A DNA stretch of 64,000 bases from Lelliottia jeotgali (GCA_002271215.1 CP018628.1:2728001-2792000), one strand, 5' to 3'; shown: positions 23,788 to 33,920, counted from the stretch's first letter. Notes: a model not told the origin generated them from the sequence alone. Translations and numbers: made by a program.

Positions 23788-23951
23788 AAACTGCCTCCTT
23801 GTTATGAATTCCCCCACACTATAAAGTGTTTTATATGGATGACCTGCGAGGGGGGTCACGAAAAGAGCAGCATTCGTCAGCTTTTACATCGCTTTAAGAA
23901 AGCGCCGTCATCAGCGATAATTACCCCTTTCTAATTATCCACGGGGTTTCG

Positions 23952-25568
23952 ATGAGCGATTTGCAGCCTTTAGCCACGACGCGCAAGCGCCCAATGAAGC
24001 TCAACACGCTGGTCACGCTGATGGTGTGTAGCGTGATTGGTTCGGTTTTACTGGTCATTTTTGCGCTCTACTTTGTGCAGGTTACCCGCGCGACCCGCGA
24101 TGGCGTAAAGGACACCGCGCTCGCCATCGCCCGCACGCTGGCCGACAGCCCCGACGTGAAACGCGGTCTGCAATTCTCGCCGGAAAACAGTCCAATTCAG
24201 TCTGTCGCTGACGCGATCGCCCGCCGCAACGATCTGCTCTTCGCTGTCGTTACCAATATGCAGGGCGTGCGTTATTCCCACCCGGACAATACCCTGTTGG
24301 GTAAACATTTTATCGGCGAGGACATCAAACCAGCGCTTGAAGGAAAGGAAAATGTCTCGGTCAACCACGGCGTACTGGCCGAGGCCCTGCGCGTGTTCAC
24401 CCCGGTTTATAATGACCAGCATCAGCAGATCGGCGTAGTCGCCATTGGTATTTCGCTCAACAAAGTGGATGAGCAGATCAGCCGCAGCCGCTGGAACGTT
24501 ATCTGGACAGTGCTGTTCAGCGCGCTGATGGGAACGCTCGGCACCTGGGGACTGGTGCATCTGCTCAAACGGATTTTGTTCGGGCTTGAGCCTTACGAAA
24601 TCTCCGCCCTGTTCGAGCAACGTCAGGCGATGCTGCAATCACTGAAAGAGGGTGTCATCGCGGTCGACAGCCAGGGCCGCGTGACGATGATTAACCACGC
24701 CGCCCGCCAGATCCTGCTGCTGCCCGCACACAGCGCCGACGAGCCGCGCCACATGCCGATGCTCGCCTCTCTGCGTCGGGTTTCGCAGACCGGAAAAGCG
24801 CTACAGGATCAGGAGATCGACTGTAACGGGCGTTTGCTGCTGTGCAATACCTTCCCGGTCAGGAGTCAAAGCGCGGTGATTGGCGCAATCAGTACCTTCC
24901 GCGACAAAACTGAAGTCCGTGAGTTAATGCAGCGGATGGATGGCATGGTGAGTTACGTCGATGCCCTGCGCACCCATTCCCACGAATTTATGAACAAGCT
25001 GCATGTGATCCTCGGCCTGTTGCATATGAAACGTTACGATAAGCTGGAAGAATATGTTCTTCAGACCGCGCAGAATTATCAGACTGATATCGGCGCGATT
25101 CAGAATAAAATTAAATCACCGGTCATCGCCGGATTCCTGCTGGGGAAAATCAACCGCGCCAAGGAAGCCGGATTTACCCTGACGCTGGCGGACGAGTGCC
25201 AGGTGCCGGACACGCCCAATACCGAGCAGGTCACAGTACTAATTACCGTGCTGGGCAATCTTATCGAAAATGCGCTGGATGCCATGAGCAGCCAGGCCGA
25301 GGGCGAAGTCGGCCTGCTGATGCATTATCAGAATGGCTGGCTAAGCTGTGAAATCAGTGACGACGGCCCAGGAATTGACCCCGCGCGGCTGGAAAATATT
25401 TTTACGAAGGGTTTTTCTACTAAAGGTGAAAACCGGGGTGTGGGACTCTTCCTTGCTCGCCAACAGCTCGAAAAACTCGGCGGTGATATTACCGTCGAAT
25501 CTGAGCCAGGCGTATTTACTCAATTTTTTGTTCAGATCCCCTGGGATAGCGAGAGGAAAATCGCGTGA
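23952..25568 (+). CDS. DcuS/CitA-type C4-dicarboxylate sensor histidine kinase
   Basis: 538 aa, very close to E. coli DcuS (543). Order: cytoplasmic tail, TM1 (about 19-42), periplasmic PAS (about 43-180), TM2 (about 183-205), cytoplasmic PAS, then the kinase with phospho-acceptor His in RTHSHEFMNKLHVILGLLH, an N-box NLIENALDAM and G-boxes. The four fumarate-binding residues of DcuS are present at identical positions (Arg107, His110, Arg147, Phe149). It overlaps the response regulator by 4 nt. It is probably a second DcuS paralogue dedicated to the adjacent fumarate genes. Confidence 0.93.
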   Translation: MSDLQPLATTRKRPMKLNTLVTLMVCSVIGSVLLVIFALYFVQVTRATRDGVKDTALAIARTLADSPDVKRGLQFSPENSPIQSVADAIARRNDLLFAVVTNMQGVRYSHPDNTLLGKHFIGEDIKPALEGKENVSVNHGVLAEALRVFTPVYNDQHQQIGVVAIGISLNKVDEQISRSRWNVIWTVLFSALMGTLGTWGLVHLLKRILFGLEPYEISALFEQRQAMLQSLKEGVIAVDSQGRVTMINHAARQILLLPAHSADEPRHMPMLASLRRVSQTGKALQDQEIDCNGRLLLCNTFPVRSQSAVIGAISTFRDKTEVRELMQRMDGMVSYVDALRTHSHEFMNKLHVILGLLHMKRYDKLEEYVLQTAQNYQTDIGAIQNKIKSPVIAGFLLGKINRAKEAGFTLTLADECQVPDTPNTEQVTVLITVLGNLIENALDAMSSQAEGEVGLLMHYQNGWLSCEISDDGPGIDPARLENIFTKGFSTKGENRGVGLFLARQQLEKLGGDITVESEPGVFTQFFVQIPWDSERKIA

Positions 25569-26284
25569 TAAATGTCTTAATTGTCGATGATGATGCCATG
25601 GTGGCCGACCTTAACCGTCTGTATGTTAACCGGGTTGAGGGTTTTAGCTGCTGCGGCGTAGCCTCCACGCTGAACCAGGCCGAAGCGGTCATTAATAATC
25701 CCGCGCAGCCTGTCGATCTGGTGCTGCTCGATGTCTATATGCAGCAGGATAACGGCCTGGATCTGCTGCCGGTGATTCGCGCCTCTGGTCGCCCGATCGA
25801 CGTTATCATGATTTCTTCGGCCTCAGATGCCACGACGATCCAGACCTCGATGCATTACGGGGTGGTGGATTATTTGATTAAGCCTTTCCAGTTCCCGCGT
25901 TTTGAAGAAGCGCTGAACGGCTGGAAGGAGAAGAAGCAGCTGATGGGCTCGCATCAGTATTACGAGCAGGCGGACGTCGACCGTATTCTGCACGGCGGCG
26001 CGCCGGAGCTGGCGGACAGCAAGCGTCTGCCGAAAGGCTTAACCCCGCAGACCCTGCGCACGATTTGTCAGTGGATTGACGGGCACCCCGATGCGGAATT
26101 TTCCACCGACGACCTGGCTAACGCGGTCAGTATCTCCCGCGTTTCGTGTCGTAAATACCTGATTTGGCTGGCACAGATTACGATTCTCTTCACCAGCATC
26201 CACTACGGGGCCACCGGGCGCCCGGTGTATCGCTACCGATTACAGCCGGAACAGGTCGGGCTGCTCAGGCAATATTGCCAGTAA
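25565..26284 (+). CDS. DcuR-type response regulator
   Basis: 239 aa, the same length as E. coli DcuR. The receiver domain has the acidic pair Asp8-Asp9 and phospho-acceptor Asp56 (LVLLDVYMQ). The C-terminal DNA-binding half is strongly conserved (RLPKGLTPQTLRTICQWID, ISRVSCRKYLIWL). Partner of the preceding kinase. It probably activates the divergent and downstream fumarate genes. Its 3' end overlaps apbE, which is convergent, by 20 bp. Confidence 0.93.
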   Translation: MINVLIVDDDAMVADLNRLYVNRVEGFSCCGVASTLNQAEAVINNPAQPVDLVLLDVYMQQDNGLDLLPVIRASGRPIDVIMISSASDATTIQTSMHYGVVDYLIKPFQFPRFEEALNGWKEKKQLMGSHQYYEQADVDRILHGGAPELADSKRLPKGLTPQTLRTICQWIDGHPDAEFSTDDLANAVSISRVSCRKYLIWLAQITILFTSIHYGATGRPVYRYRLQPEQVGLLRQYCQ

Positions 26285-27227
26285 GGCGATAGCGGTTATC
26301 CAGCAGCCGGAAGCGAAAATGCTGCATTGACGAGAGCACGACCTCTTTGGATTTAGTCACAAAGATCGCTTCAATATCAGGCCGCGTGCGCAGCGCGGCA
26401 CAGCCCTTCTCCACGCCCATCCCGTAAATCAGCGTGGTCCAGATATCGCCGTCGATGGAGTTGGTAGAGATGATCGTCACGCTGTCGAGTTCGTTATCCA
26501 GCGGATAGCCGGTACGCGGGTTAAGAATGTGGTGATAGCGCTTGCCGTCATGTTCAAAGAAGCGTTCGTAAGTGCCCGATGTCACCACCGATTTATTTTC
26601 CACCACCAGCGATCCCACTAATTCATCCGCGCCGCCGAAGGGCGTTTTGATGCCGAGTGACCAGCCGCCCTCCGGCGCGCCGAGGGTCTGAATATTGCCC
26701 CCAAGGTTAATCAACCCGAGCGTTTCGCCCTCTTTGCGCAGGTAGTCTCGCACCCGGTCGGCGATGTAGCCTTTGGCGATGGCACCGAGATCGATCTCCA
26801 TACCCGGTTGGGTCAGAAACACGCTGCTGGCATTGTCGTCGAGCAATACGTCGGCTGGATTGGTGATCGCCAGCAGTGCCGTAATCTCTTCTGCGGGCGG
26901 GACGCTATCGCCCTTGAAGCCAATCTTCCAGCGTTTTACCAGCGGGCCAATCGCGAGGTTGAAGGCGCTGTTCTCAAGCATGCTTGCGGCTTTCGCCACG
27001 CGGATCAATTCATAAACCGGACGGCTGACGCTGACCGCATGTTTTCCGGCAGCGTGGTTAATGTCCATCACCTGCGAGGGTGCGCGGTTGACGGTAAGCA
27101 GATCTTCGTACTGTTTGATGAGGCGAAACACGCGTGAGGCGAGCGCTTCGTTACTGGAGAAAAGCTTCAGGAGAATGGGGGAGCCCATCAGGGTGGCGGT
27201 ATAGCTGTAGACGCAGTTATCAGACAT
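26265..27227 (-). CDS. apbE: FAD:protein FMN transferase (ApbE family)
   Basis: Attaches FMN covalently to Thr/Ser in D-x-x-T/S-G-A-T/S motifs of target proteins. It has 320 aa and no signal peptide, so it would act in the cytoplasm. Family motifs are EIDLGAIAKGYIADRV, INLGGNIQTLG and HHILNPRTGYP. It lies directly downstream of the fumarate reductase, which carries such a target motif, so that protein is the likely substrate. This pairing is known for soluble NADH-dependent fumarate reductases of Klebsiella. Confidence 0.93.
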   Translation of the reverse strand: MSDNCVYSYTATLMGSPILLKLFSSNEALASRVFRLIKQYEDLLTVNRAPSQVMDINHAAGKHAVSVSRPVYELIRVAKAASMLENSAFNLAIGPLVKRWKIGFKGDSVPPAEEITALLAITNPADVLLDDNASSVFLTQPGMEIDLGAIAKGYIADRVRDYLRKEGETLGLINLGGNIQTLGAPEGGWSLGIKTPFGGADELVGSLVVENKSVVTSGTYERFFEHDGKRYHHILNPRTGYPLDNELDSVTIISTNSIDGDIWTTLIYGMGVEKGCAALRTRPDIEAIFVTKSKEVVLSSMQHFRFRLLDNRYRLTGNIA

Positions 27228-27248
27228 GGTAATGCCCCTCGGTTAAAT

Positions 27249-27280
27249 TGCCGGATGGCGCTGCGCTTATCCGGCCTACA
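27249..27280. repeat. REP-type palindrome
   Basis: The TGCCGGATGGCG...GCTTATCCGGCCTACA palindrome between the fumarate reductase and apbE is a typical REP unit. It may modulate the ratio of the two products by stabilising upstream mRNA. Confidence 0.8.
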
Positions 27281-27286
27281 AAACCG

Positions 27287-27306
27287 TGCCCGGCAACCGC
27301 CGGGCA
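27287..27306 (-). terminator. Hairpin after the fumarate reductase gene
   Basis: On the minus strand the stem TGCCCGGC / GCCGGGCA is followed after a few bases by TTTT. It lies 7 nt past the reductase stop and before apbE, and is probably a partial terminator within the operon. Confidence 0.6.
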
Positions 27307-27312
27307 TTGATA

Positions 27313-30090
27313 TTACTGTTTTGCGCGCATCGCCGCCTGATGTCCGGCCAGAGTACCAAAAATAATGATATCTGCCACGGCGTTACCGCCGATACGGTTC
27401 CCGCCGTGGATGCCGCCGACCACTTCACCCGCCGCAAATGCGCCCGGAATCACCTGTTTGTCGCTATTCAACACGCAGGTTTGAGTGTTAATGGTCACAC
27501 CGCCCATCGTGTGATGCACGCCTGGGGCGATACGGATTGCGTGGAACGGGCCTTCGTTGACTGGCGCGCGCAGTGCAGTGGTGCGGCCAAAATCATCGTC
27601 ATGCTGTTTTGCGACAAAACCGTTGTAGCGTTCCAGCGTGTCGAGGAAGGTGTTTTTATCCATGCCCAGCGTTTTTGCCAGCGCTTCTGGCGAGCTGGCG
27701 CTGGTGACCAGACCTTTGGCAATGTACTCATCCGCCGCTTTGTTTTTCGCGCGAACGTGCTCATCAAACACGATGTAGGCGTATTTTTCCGGCAGGGCGA
27801 TGATCTGCGCCGAGACTTTGTCGCGGGTTTCCATTTCGTTGAAGAAACGGCTGCCCTTCTGGCTAACCAGGATAGCGCCACCGCCACGAATAGATTCGGA
27901 AATCAGATACGACGTGTTTTGCTCCACGGTCGGGTGGATCTGAATTTCGCCCATATCCACAGTGCCTGCGCCAATACGTTCCAGCAGCGCGATACCACCA
28001 CCGGTGGCCCCTTTGTGGTTGGTGGTGACAAAACCGTCCAGATCCGGGCGATATTTGACGACCATGCTGCTGTTGGCGCTGAAACCGCCAGTCGCCATGA
28101 TCACGCTGCGAGTTGAAACGGTGACCGTTTCGTTCTCTTCGGTGGTCAGACGCACCCCTTTCACTTCGCCATCTTCAAAAATAATGTCGCTGACGGAGGT
28201 ATCAAGCATCACGTCGATATTGCGTTTGTTGACATTACGCACCAGACCGCTGATCAGATATCCGCCTACCGCAGAGCCGTCTTTTGGACGGTGAGTACGT
28301 TCGATGCTCATCCCACCGGTGGTCGTGATACCGTTCAGCATGATCCCGCGAGTTGCCAGCCATTCAATCGCTTCTGGCGCGTTTTCCACAAAGCGACGCA
28401 GCAGTTCTGGATTGTTCTTGTTGTGACCGCCTTTCAGGGATTCCTGGTAGAACAGCTCTTTGCTGTCCTGGATGCCTTGTACGCGCTGGAAGCGTGTTTC
28501 TGCGGCGTTCATCCCGGCAGATGCTTTAATGGTGTTCCCGCCGATGGTGGGCATTTTCTCGACGATCAGCACGCTGGCCCCTTCATCATGCGCCTGAATC
28601 GCGGCCGCCAGACCAGCACCACCGGAACCGACAACCACGACATCAAACTGTTTCGCTTCGTTCGGATCGACGCCCTCTTCTGCCGCCAGTACTTTGCTGG
28701 ATTTCAGCATCGCTTTGGAAACCGCTTTTTTCACGGCTTCGCTCTGGCTGGTCGCGCCGGTGATGGCATCCACGTGCGGGGTGTTGGCATCAAGAATACG
28801 GCTGCGGATCTCTTCAAAGCTGCTGACAAATTCCACATCCTGAGTCGGGCCAGATGCCAGTTCGATGTCAGCGATACGGTCCGTTTCGAGACTCACGTTA
28901 ATCACTAATTCGTTAACATCGTCCTGCACAGTTTCGGTGAACAGGCCAGCTTTAAATTTCGATTCGCCCATGCTCATGTCGCGGATCATCGCTTCCACCA
29001 GCGAGAAACGCCACAGCGGTTCTGGGATGTTCAGCGCTTCGCGTTGGGTGCTGTCCATAAACAGCTCCAGCGTTTCGCCGTCGCGAATACGGTCGGTCCA
29101 GTCGGGATAGGCGATAGTCGCGCGACCCACGGCAATCAGATCGTAACCGTGGTCCAGCGCCTCGTTCACATCGGCGGCGTTCACTACGCCACCCACCCCC
29201 ATCACCGGAATTTGCGCGAGCGTTTCGGAACGCATGGCGCGGTATTTCTCGATAAGTGGCGTTGGGTCCTGGGTGTCGACGATGGACGGGCGCAGCGTTG
29301 CGCCAACGGAGAAGTGCAGGTAATCCAGACCGCGTGCGGCCAGTTTTTCCAGCAGGTACAGGGTGTCGTCAAAACGAATACCGGGGACTTCCATCTCTTC
29401 TGGAGAGAAGCGGTAGCCGATAATGAACGCGTCATCCGCATACTGACGAACCATTTTGTGAGTGATTTCAAGCACTGCCAGCGGGAATTTTGCGCGGTTG
29501 TCGCGGCTGCCGCCCCACTCGTCTTCACGCTGGTTGGAGTTCGGGGAGTAGAACTGCTGAATCAGATAGGTGTTCGCGCCGTGAATTTCGACGCCGTCAA
29601 AGCCCGCCTGAATTGCACGACGAACCGCTTCACCGAACTTGCCGATCATGCCTTCCACTTCTTCAGTGGTTAATGCCACCGGAGTAGCTGCGCCATCGCG
29701 CGGTGCGGCCACGGCGCTTGGGCCGACCGGGGTACGGCCACCAATCAGTTTCGGGTCGACCATGCGACCGCCGTGGTAGATCTGCAGCAGCGCTTTAGAG
29801 CCTTTAGATTTAATCGCGTCGGCAATTTTTGCCAGCCCGGCGATTTTCTCATCGTTATCGATACCGATAGCGCCAGGGAAAGCCAGGCCCAGATCGTCAA
29901 CAAAGCAGCATTCAACGATGATGGTACCGATGCTGCCGGAGCGCGCACGGTAGTATTCCACCAGCTCGCTGGTCACCGTGCCGTCGTAATAACCGGTACA
30001 GGTGGTCATCGGTGCCATTAACAAGCGGTTTTTGAGTTCGGTACCATTCGGTAATGTGAAAGGACTAAGGATGCGTTCGTTAGTGCTCAT
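27313..30090 (-). CDS. Soluble three-domain fumarate reductase (OYE-FMN_bind-FAD)
   Basis: 925-aa cytoplasmic flavoprotein. Residues 1-360 form an old-yellow-enzyme-type FMN barrel (NRLLMAPMTT, GFDGVEIHGAN, DEWGGSRDNR). About 375-460 is an FMN_bind domain with the ApbE motif DAITGAT at 441-447, Thr447 being the expected FMN anchor. About 480-925 is a fumarate-reductase-type FAD domain (GSGGAGLAAA at 488-497, HHTMGG, GNRIGGNA). No signal peptide is seen. Known homologues pass electrons from NADH to fumarate without quinol. Its neighbours apbE, fumarase, carboxylate transporter and DcuSR-type genes support a role in anaerobic redox balance. Confidence 0.93.
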   Translation of the reverse strand: MSTNERILSPFTLPNGTELKNRLLMAPMTTCTGYYDGTVTSELVEYYRARSGSIGTIIVECCFVDDLGLAFPGAIGIDNDEKIAGLAKIADAIKSKGSKALLQIYHGGRMVDPKLIGGRTPVGPSAVAAPRDGAATPVALTTEEVEGMIGKFGEAVRRAIQAGFDGVEIHGANTYLIQQFYSPNSNQREDEWGGSRDNRAKFPLAVLEITHKMVRQYADDAFIIGYRFSPEEMEVPGIRFDDTLYLLEKLAARGLDYLHFSVGATLRPSIVDTQDPTPLIEKYRAMRSETLAQIPVMGVGGVVNAADVNEALDHGYDLIAVGRATIAYPDWTDRIRDGETLELFMDSTQREALNIPEPLWRFSLVEAMIRDMSMGESKFKAGLFTETVQDDVNELVINVSLETDRIADIELASGPTQDVEFVSSFEEIRSRILDANTPHVDAITGATSQSEAVKKAVSKAMLKSSKVLAAEEGVDPNEAKQFDVVVVGSGGAGLAAAIQAHDEGASVLIVEKMPTIGGNTIKASAGMNAAETRFQRVQGIQDSKELFYQESLKGGHNKNNPELLRRFVENAPEAIEWLATRGIMLNGITTTGGMSIERTHRPKDGSAVGGYLISGLVRNVNKRNIDVMLDTSVSDIIFEDGEVKGVRLTTEENETVTVSTRSVIMATGGFSANSSMVVKYRPDLDGFVTTNHKGATGGGIALLERIGAGTVDMGEIQIHPTVEQNTSYLISESIRGGGAILVSQKGSRFFNEMETRDKVSAQIIALPEKYAYIVFDEHVRAKNKAADEYIAKGLVTSASSPEALAKTLGMDKNTFLDTLERYNGFVAKQHDDDFGRTTALRAPVNEGPFHAIRIAPGVHHTMGGVTINTQTCVLNSDKQVIPGAFAAGEVVGGIHGGNRIGGNAVADIIIFGTLAGHQAAMRAKQ

Positions 30091-30706
30091 AATAGAAACT
30101 CCAAACTTTTAAAATTGAAATCTGAGAATTCTTTATCGGATTTTGTTTCTGGTTAATTTTTTTGCCGATGTCATGGCATTAATATAACGATATTTTTAGT
30201 TACTAAAGTAATTACGTTAGTTATAAAAGTATTTAATCCCTGCAATAACATTATTACTACATTGGTGTTATTGATATTAGGGTGATGCGTTCACAATAAT
30301 ATAAACATCGTTAACCTTTTAGTTACTTTTTTATTTGACGCAAAACAACCCAACGCATTGATTAATCATGGTTATTTATTTAATAATCATTTTTACGCAT
30401 TATCTATTCAACGATTTCAAACAGTCGACAGGGATAATATCCACATAACTCAATGTGGTTATTTTAATTAGTATAAAAATACTCCTGCATTTCTATTTTA
30501 TTGATCGCGATCAATTCCACTGGCATCGAAAGGCGCAGTATATAAACATCATCAATTTTTAATTTAACGCATCGTGAATCGCGTTAAATCGCTATTTACG
30601 AAATAACCAGAACGCACCTTAAATAACTAAAGAAAGTAAATAAATTAAAAAAGGCGCAGCGTTATTTCTTCAAAACCGAATTTTTGACAACTTAAGAAGC
30701 AAACCT
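30091..30706. promoter_or_regulatory. AT-rich divergent regulatory region of the fumarate module
   Basis: 616 bp with no supportable gene, lying between the divergent fumarate reductase and DASS transporter starts. It is strikingly AT-rich with short repeats such as AGTTACT and GTTA-containing motifs. The one site I can define is the FNR box described separately. DcuR-type sites are likely but could not be placed. Confidence 0.6.
30501..30544 (+). promoter_or_regulatory. FNR-dependent class II promoter
   Basis: TTGATCGCGATCAA (30501-30514) is a perfect FNR box (TTGAT-N4-ATCAA). An AGTATA/TATAAA -10 element lies at 30537-30544, the spacing of a class II promoter with FNR centred at -41.5 and a start near 30549. 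This implies oxygen-limited activation of the transporter and fumarase genes downstream. The leader would be about 160 nt. Confidence 0.82.
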
Positions 30707-32215
30707 ATGAATGATAAAACAGCTGTAACGCCCCCGGTGGCGAGCAAGCCGAAAGACGGAAACAACAAACGTCTGCTAATGATGGCACTGCCGATCATTG
30801 TTGCCGTGCTGCTCCTGTTTGTGCCGGTTCCTGAAGGGCTGCCACCTTATGCCTGGCACTACTTCGCTATCTTTGTTGGTGTGATCGTCGGTTTAATCTT
30901 CGAACCGCTGCCGGGTGCCGTGATTGGCCTGACCGGTGTCGTCGCCATCGCACTGTGTAGCCAGTGGGTGCTGTTCAGCCCGGAACAACTGGCTGACCCG
31001 AAATTCAAACTGGCCGGTGCTTCCTTTAAATGGGCGGTGAGCGGCTTCGGTAACTCCACCGTCTGGCTGATTTTCGGCGCGTTCATGTTCGCCGCGGGCT
31101 ACGATAAAACCCGTTTCGGCCGCCGTCTGGCGCTGATTCTGGTGAAATATCTCGGCCGTCGCAGCCTGACGCTGGGTTACGCGATCACCTTCGCCGATCT
31201 GCTGCTGGCCCCGTTCACTCCATCCAACACGGCGCGCAGCGGCGGGACTATCTACCCGATCATCGCTAACCTGCCGCCGCTGTACGGTTCAAAACCGAAC
31301 GACCCAAGTTCACGTAAGATTGGCTCTTATCTGATGTGGGTGGCAATCACCGCGGCCTGTATCACCAGCTCCATGTTCCTCTCTGCGCTGGCGCCTAACC
31401 TGCTGGCTCTGGCGCTGGTGAAAAGCATCGTTGGCATCAACATCTCCTGGGGTACCTGGTTCATCGCCTTCTTGCCAGTGGGCGTGCTGCTGATTCTGGT
31501 GATGCCGCTGCTGGCCTACTGGTTCTACCCGCCAGAAGTCAAAATCAACGACGAAGTGCCGCTGTGGGCGTGTCGTGAACTGGAGAAACTGGGCAAACTG
31601 TCGCGTAACGAAATCCTTCTGCTGGTCTTCGTATGCTGTGCGCTGATGATGTGGATTTTCGCCGCCGCGTGGATTGAACCGGCCCTGGCTGCCCTGCTGA
31701 TTGTTGGCCTGATGCTGTGGACCGGCGTGCTGGAGTGGAACGACATCACCGGCAACAAAGCCGCGTGGAACACCTTCGTCTGGTTCGCAACCTTGGTTGC
31801 CCTTGCGGATGGCCTGTCCTCCACCGGCTTCATCGCCTGGCTGGGTAAAGAAGGCGGCCTGCTGATGAGCGGTATCTCGCCGGGTGTTGCGACTATCGTC
31901 CTGCTGCTGGCGTTCTATCTGCTCCATTACCTGTTTGCCAGCACCACCGCGCACACCACCGCGCTGCTGCCAGCGATGCTGACCATCGCCGCCACTATCC
32001 CAGGCATCAACATGGAAGTGTTCGTCCTGCTGATGGTGACCTCGCTGGGTATCATGGGGATTATCACCCCGTACGGCACCGGCCCAAGCCCGATTTACTA
32101 CGGCAGTGGCTACCTCCCGACCAAAGATTACTGGCGTCTCGGTACTATCTTTGGCGCCATCTTCCTGGCGGCCCTGCTGCTGATTGGTTATCCGTGGATG
32201 TCCATGATGTTCTGA
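30707..32215 (+). CDS. DASS-family dicarboxylate/tricarboxylate antiporter (CitT/TtdT-like)
   Basis: 502 aa with about 12-14 membrane helices. Family signatures are SNTARSGGTIYPI (near residue 175) and LFASTTAHTTALLPAML plus TPYGTGPSPIYYGSGY near the C-terminus. E. coli relatives CitT and TtdT (about 487 aa) exchange citrate or tartrate for succinate. Here the neighbouring fumarase and fumarate reductase suggest uptake of malate, fumarate, tartrate or citrate with succinate export; the true substrate cannot be read from the sequence. It is first in a unit with the fumarase. Confidence 0.9.
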   Translation: MNDKTAVTPPVASKPKDGNNKRLLMMALPIIVAVLLLFVPVPEGLPPYAWHYFAIFVGVIVGLIFEPLPGAVIGLTGVVAIALCSQWVLFSPEQLADPKFKLAGASFKWAVSGFGNSTVWLIFGAFMFAAGYDKTRFGRRLALILVKYLGRRSLTLGYAITFADLLLAPFTPSNTARSGGTIYPIIANLPPLYGSKPNDPSSRKIGSYLMWVAITAACITSSMFLSALAPNLLALALVKSIVGINISWGTWFIAFLPVGVLLILVMPLLAYWFYPPEVKINDEVPLWACRELEKLGKLSRNEILLLVFVCCALMMWIFAAAWIEPALAALLIVGLMLWTGVLEWNDITGNKAAWNTFVWFATLVALADGLSSTGFIAWLGKEGGLLMSGISPGVATIVLLLAFYLLHYLFASTTAHTTALLPAMLTIAATIPGINMEVFVLLMVTSLGIMGIITPYGTGPSPIYYGSGYLPTKDYWRLGTIFGAIFLAALLLIGYPWMSMMF

Positions 32216-32220
32216 TTCTT

Positions 32221-32252
32221 AACCGCCGGGGGACACCCTTCGGCGGTTTAAT
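32221..32252 (+). terminator. Intercistronic hairpin between transporter and fumarase
   Basis: AACCGCCG (32221-32228) pairs with CGGCGGTT (32241-32248) and is followed by TAATTTT. It may act as a partial terminator or mRNA-processing site ahead of the fumarase. Confidence 0.55.
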
Positions 32253-32270
32253 TTTATGGAGTGATACGCA

Positions 32271-33920
32271 ATGTCGAACAAAGCCTTTTACTATCAGAAT
32301 CCCTTCCCTCTCGCACACGACGACACCGAATACTATCTGCTGACCAAAGAACATGTGTCTGTTGCCCACTTTAACGGCCAGGAAATTCTTCAGGTTGCGC
32401 CCGAAGCCCTGACTTTACTCGCTCAGCAGGCGTTCCACGACGCGGCCTTTATGCTGCGCCCTTCGCACCAGAAACAGGTTGCGGCGATCCTGAACGACCC
32501 ACAAGCCAGCGAGAACGATAAATACGTCGCTCTGCAGTTCCTGCGCAACTCTGAAATCGCGGCCAAAGGCGTGCTGCCAACCTGCCAGGACACCGGCACG
32601 GCGATCATCATGGGCAAAAAAGGCCAGCGCGTCTGGAGCGGCGGCGGTGACGAAGCGGCCCTGAGCCAGGGCGTGTACAACACCTACATCGAAGATAACC
32701 TGCGCTACTCTCAGAACGCGGCGCTGGATATGTATAAAGAGGTGAACACCGGCACCAACCTGCCGGCGCAGATTGACCTCTACAGCGTGGACGGAGATGA
32801 ATACAAGTTCCTGTGCATGGCGAAAGGCGGCGGTTCCGCCAATAAAACCTACCTCTATCAGGAAACCAAAGCGCTGATCACCCCGGCCAAATTGAAAAAT
32901 TACCTGGTCGAGAAGATGCGTTCCCTGGGAACAGCGGCTTGCCCTCCATACCATATCGCCTTTGTGATTGGCGGAACTTCCGCGGAAAGCACCCTCAAAA
33001 CGGTGAAACTGGCTTCGACTCGCTACTACGACGGCCTGCCGACGGAAGGTAACGAACACGGTCAGGCGTTCCGCGATGTTCAGCTGGAACAGGAGCTGCT
33101 GCTGGAAGCGCAGAACCTGGGTCTGGGTGCGCAGTTCGGCGGGAAATACTTCGCCCACGATATCCGCGTGATCCGTCTCCCGCGCCACGGTGCTTCCTGC
33201 CCTGTCGGCATGGGCGTCTCCTGCTCGGCCGACCGTAACATCAAAGCCAAAATCAACCGCGACGGGATCTGGATTGAGAAGCTGGAACACAATCCGGGCC
33301 AGTATATTCCTGAATCACTGCGCCAGCAGGGTGAAGGCGAAGTGGTCAGCATTAACCTGAATCAGCCGATGAGTGAAATCCAGGCGCAACTCTCTGCCCA
33401 CCCAGTTTCCACCCGTCTGTCCCTGAATGGCACCATTATCGTGGCGCGTGATATCGCCCATGCGAAGCTGAAAGAGTTGCTGGATAACGGCGAAGAACTA
33501 CCGCAGTACGTGAAAGATCACCCGATCTACTACGCGGGCCCGGCGAAGACACCTGAAGGGTATGCTTCTGGCTCTTTAGGCCCAACTACCGCAGGGCGTA
33601 TGGACTCGTATGTGGATTTACTGCAATCCCACGGTGCGAGCATGGTGATGCTGGCGAAAGGCAACCGCAGCCAGCAGGTGACAGACGCATGCCACAAGCA
33701 CGGCGGTTTCTACCTCGGCAGCATTGGCGGCCCGGCGGCGGTACTGGCGCAAAACAGCATTAAGAGTCTGGAGTGCGTGGCGTATCCTGAGCTCGGAATG
33801 GAAGCCATCTGGAAAATTGAAGTCGAGAACTTCCCGGCGTTTATCCTGGTGGATGACAAAGGCAACGACTTCTTCCAGCAGATCCAGAACAAGCAGTGCG
33901 CGGGCTGCGCGCAGCGCTAA
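32271..33920 (+). CDS. fumB: Class I fumarate hydratase (FumA/FumB type)
   Basis: Oxygen-sensitive [4Fe-4S] enzyme interconverting malate and fumarate. 549 aa (E. coli FumA and FumB 548). Cluster cysteines are at the expected places: Cys105 (LPTCQDTG), Cys224 (TAACPPYH) and Cys318 (GVSCSADRN). Context next to DcuSR-type genes, an FNR promoter and fumarate reductase fits the anaerobic FumB role (malate to fumarate), so the symbol is by context. FumA cannot be excluded from sequence alone. It ends in an intrinsic terminator. Confidence 0.9.
   Translation: MSNKAFYYQNPFPLAHDDTEYYLLTKEHVSVAHFNGQEILQVAPEALTLLAQQAFHDAAFMLRPSHQKQVAAILNDPQASENDKYVALQFLRNSEIAAKGVLPTCQDTGTAIIMGKKGQRVWSGGGDEAALSQGVYNTYIEDNLRYSQNAALDMYKEVNTGTNLPAQIDLYSVDGDEYKFLCMAKGGGSANKTYLYQETKALITPAKLKNYLVEKMRSLGTAACPPYHIAFVIGGTSAESTLKTVKLASTRYYDGLPTEGNEHGQAFRDVQLEQELLLEAQNLGLGAQFGGKYFAHDIRVIRLPRHGASCPVGMGVSCSADRNIKAKINRDGIWIEKLEHNPGQYIPESLRQQGEGEVVSINLNQPMSEIQAQLSAHPVSTRLSLNGTIIVARDIAHAKLKELLDNGEELPQYVKDHPIYYAGPAKTPEGYASGSLGPTTAGRMDSYVDLLQSHGASMVMLAKGNRSQQVTDACHKHGGFYLGSIGGPAAVLAQNSIKSLECVAYPELGMEAIWKIEVENFPAFILVDDKGNDFFQQIQNKQCAGCAQR

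Noticed and set aside
27286..28116. Long plus-strand reading frame opposite the fumarate reductase
   Set aside because: It is a mirror of the coding frame of a conserved 925-aa flavoprotein and has no ribosome-binding site or recognisable domain.
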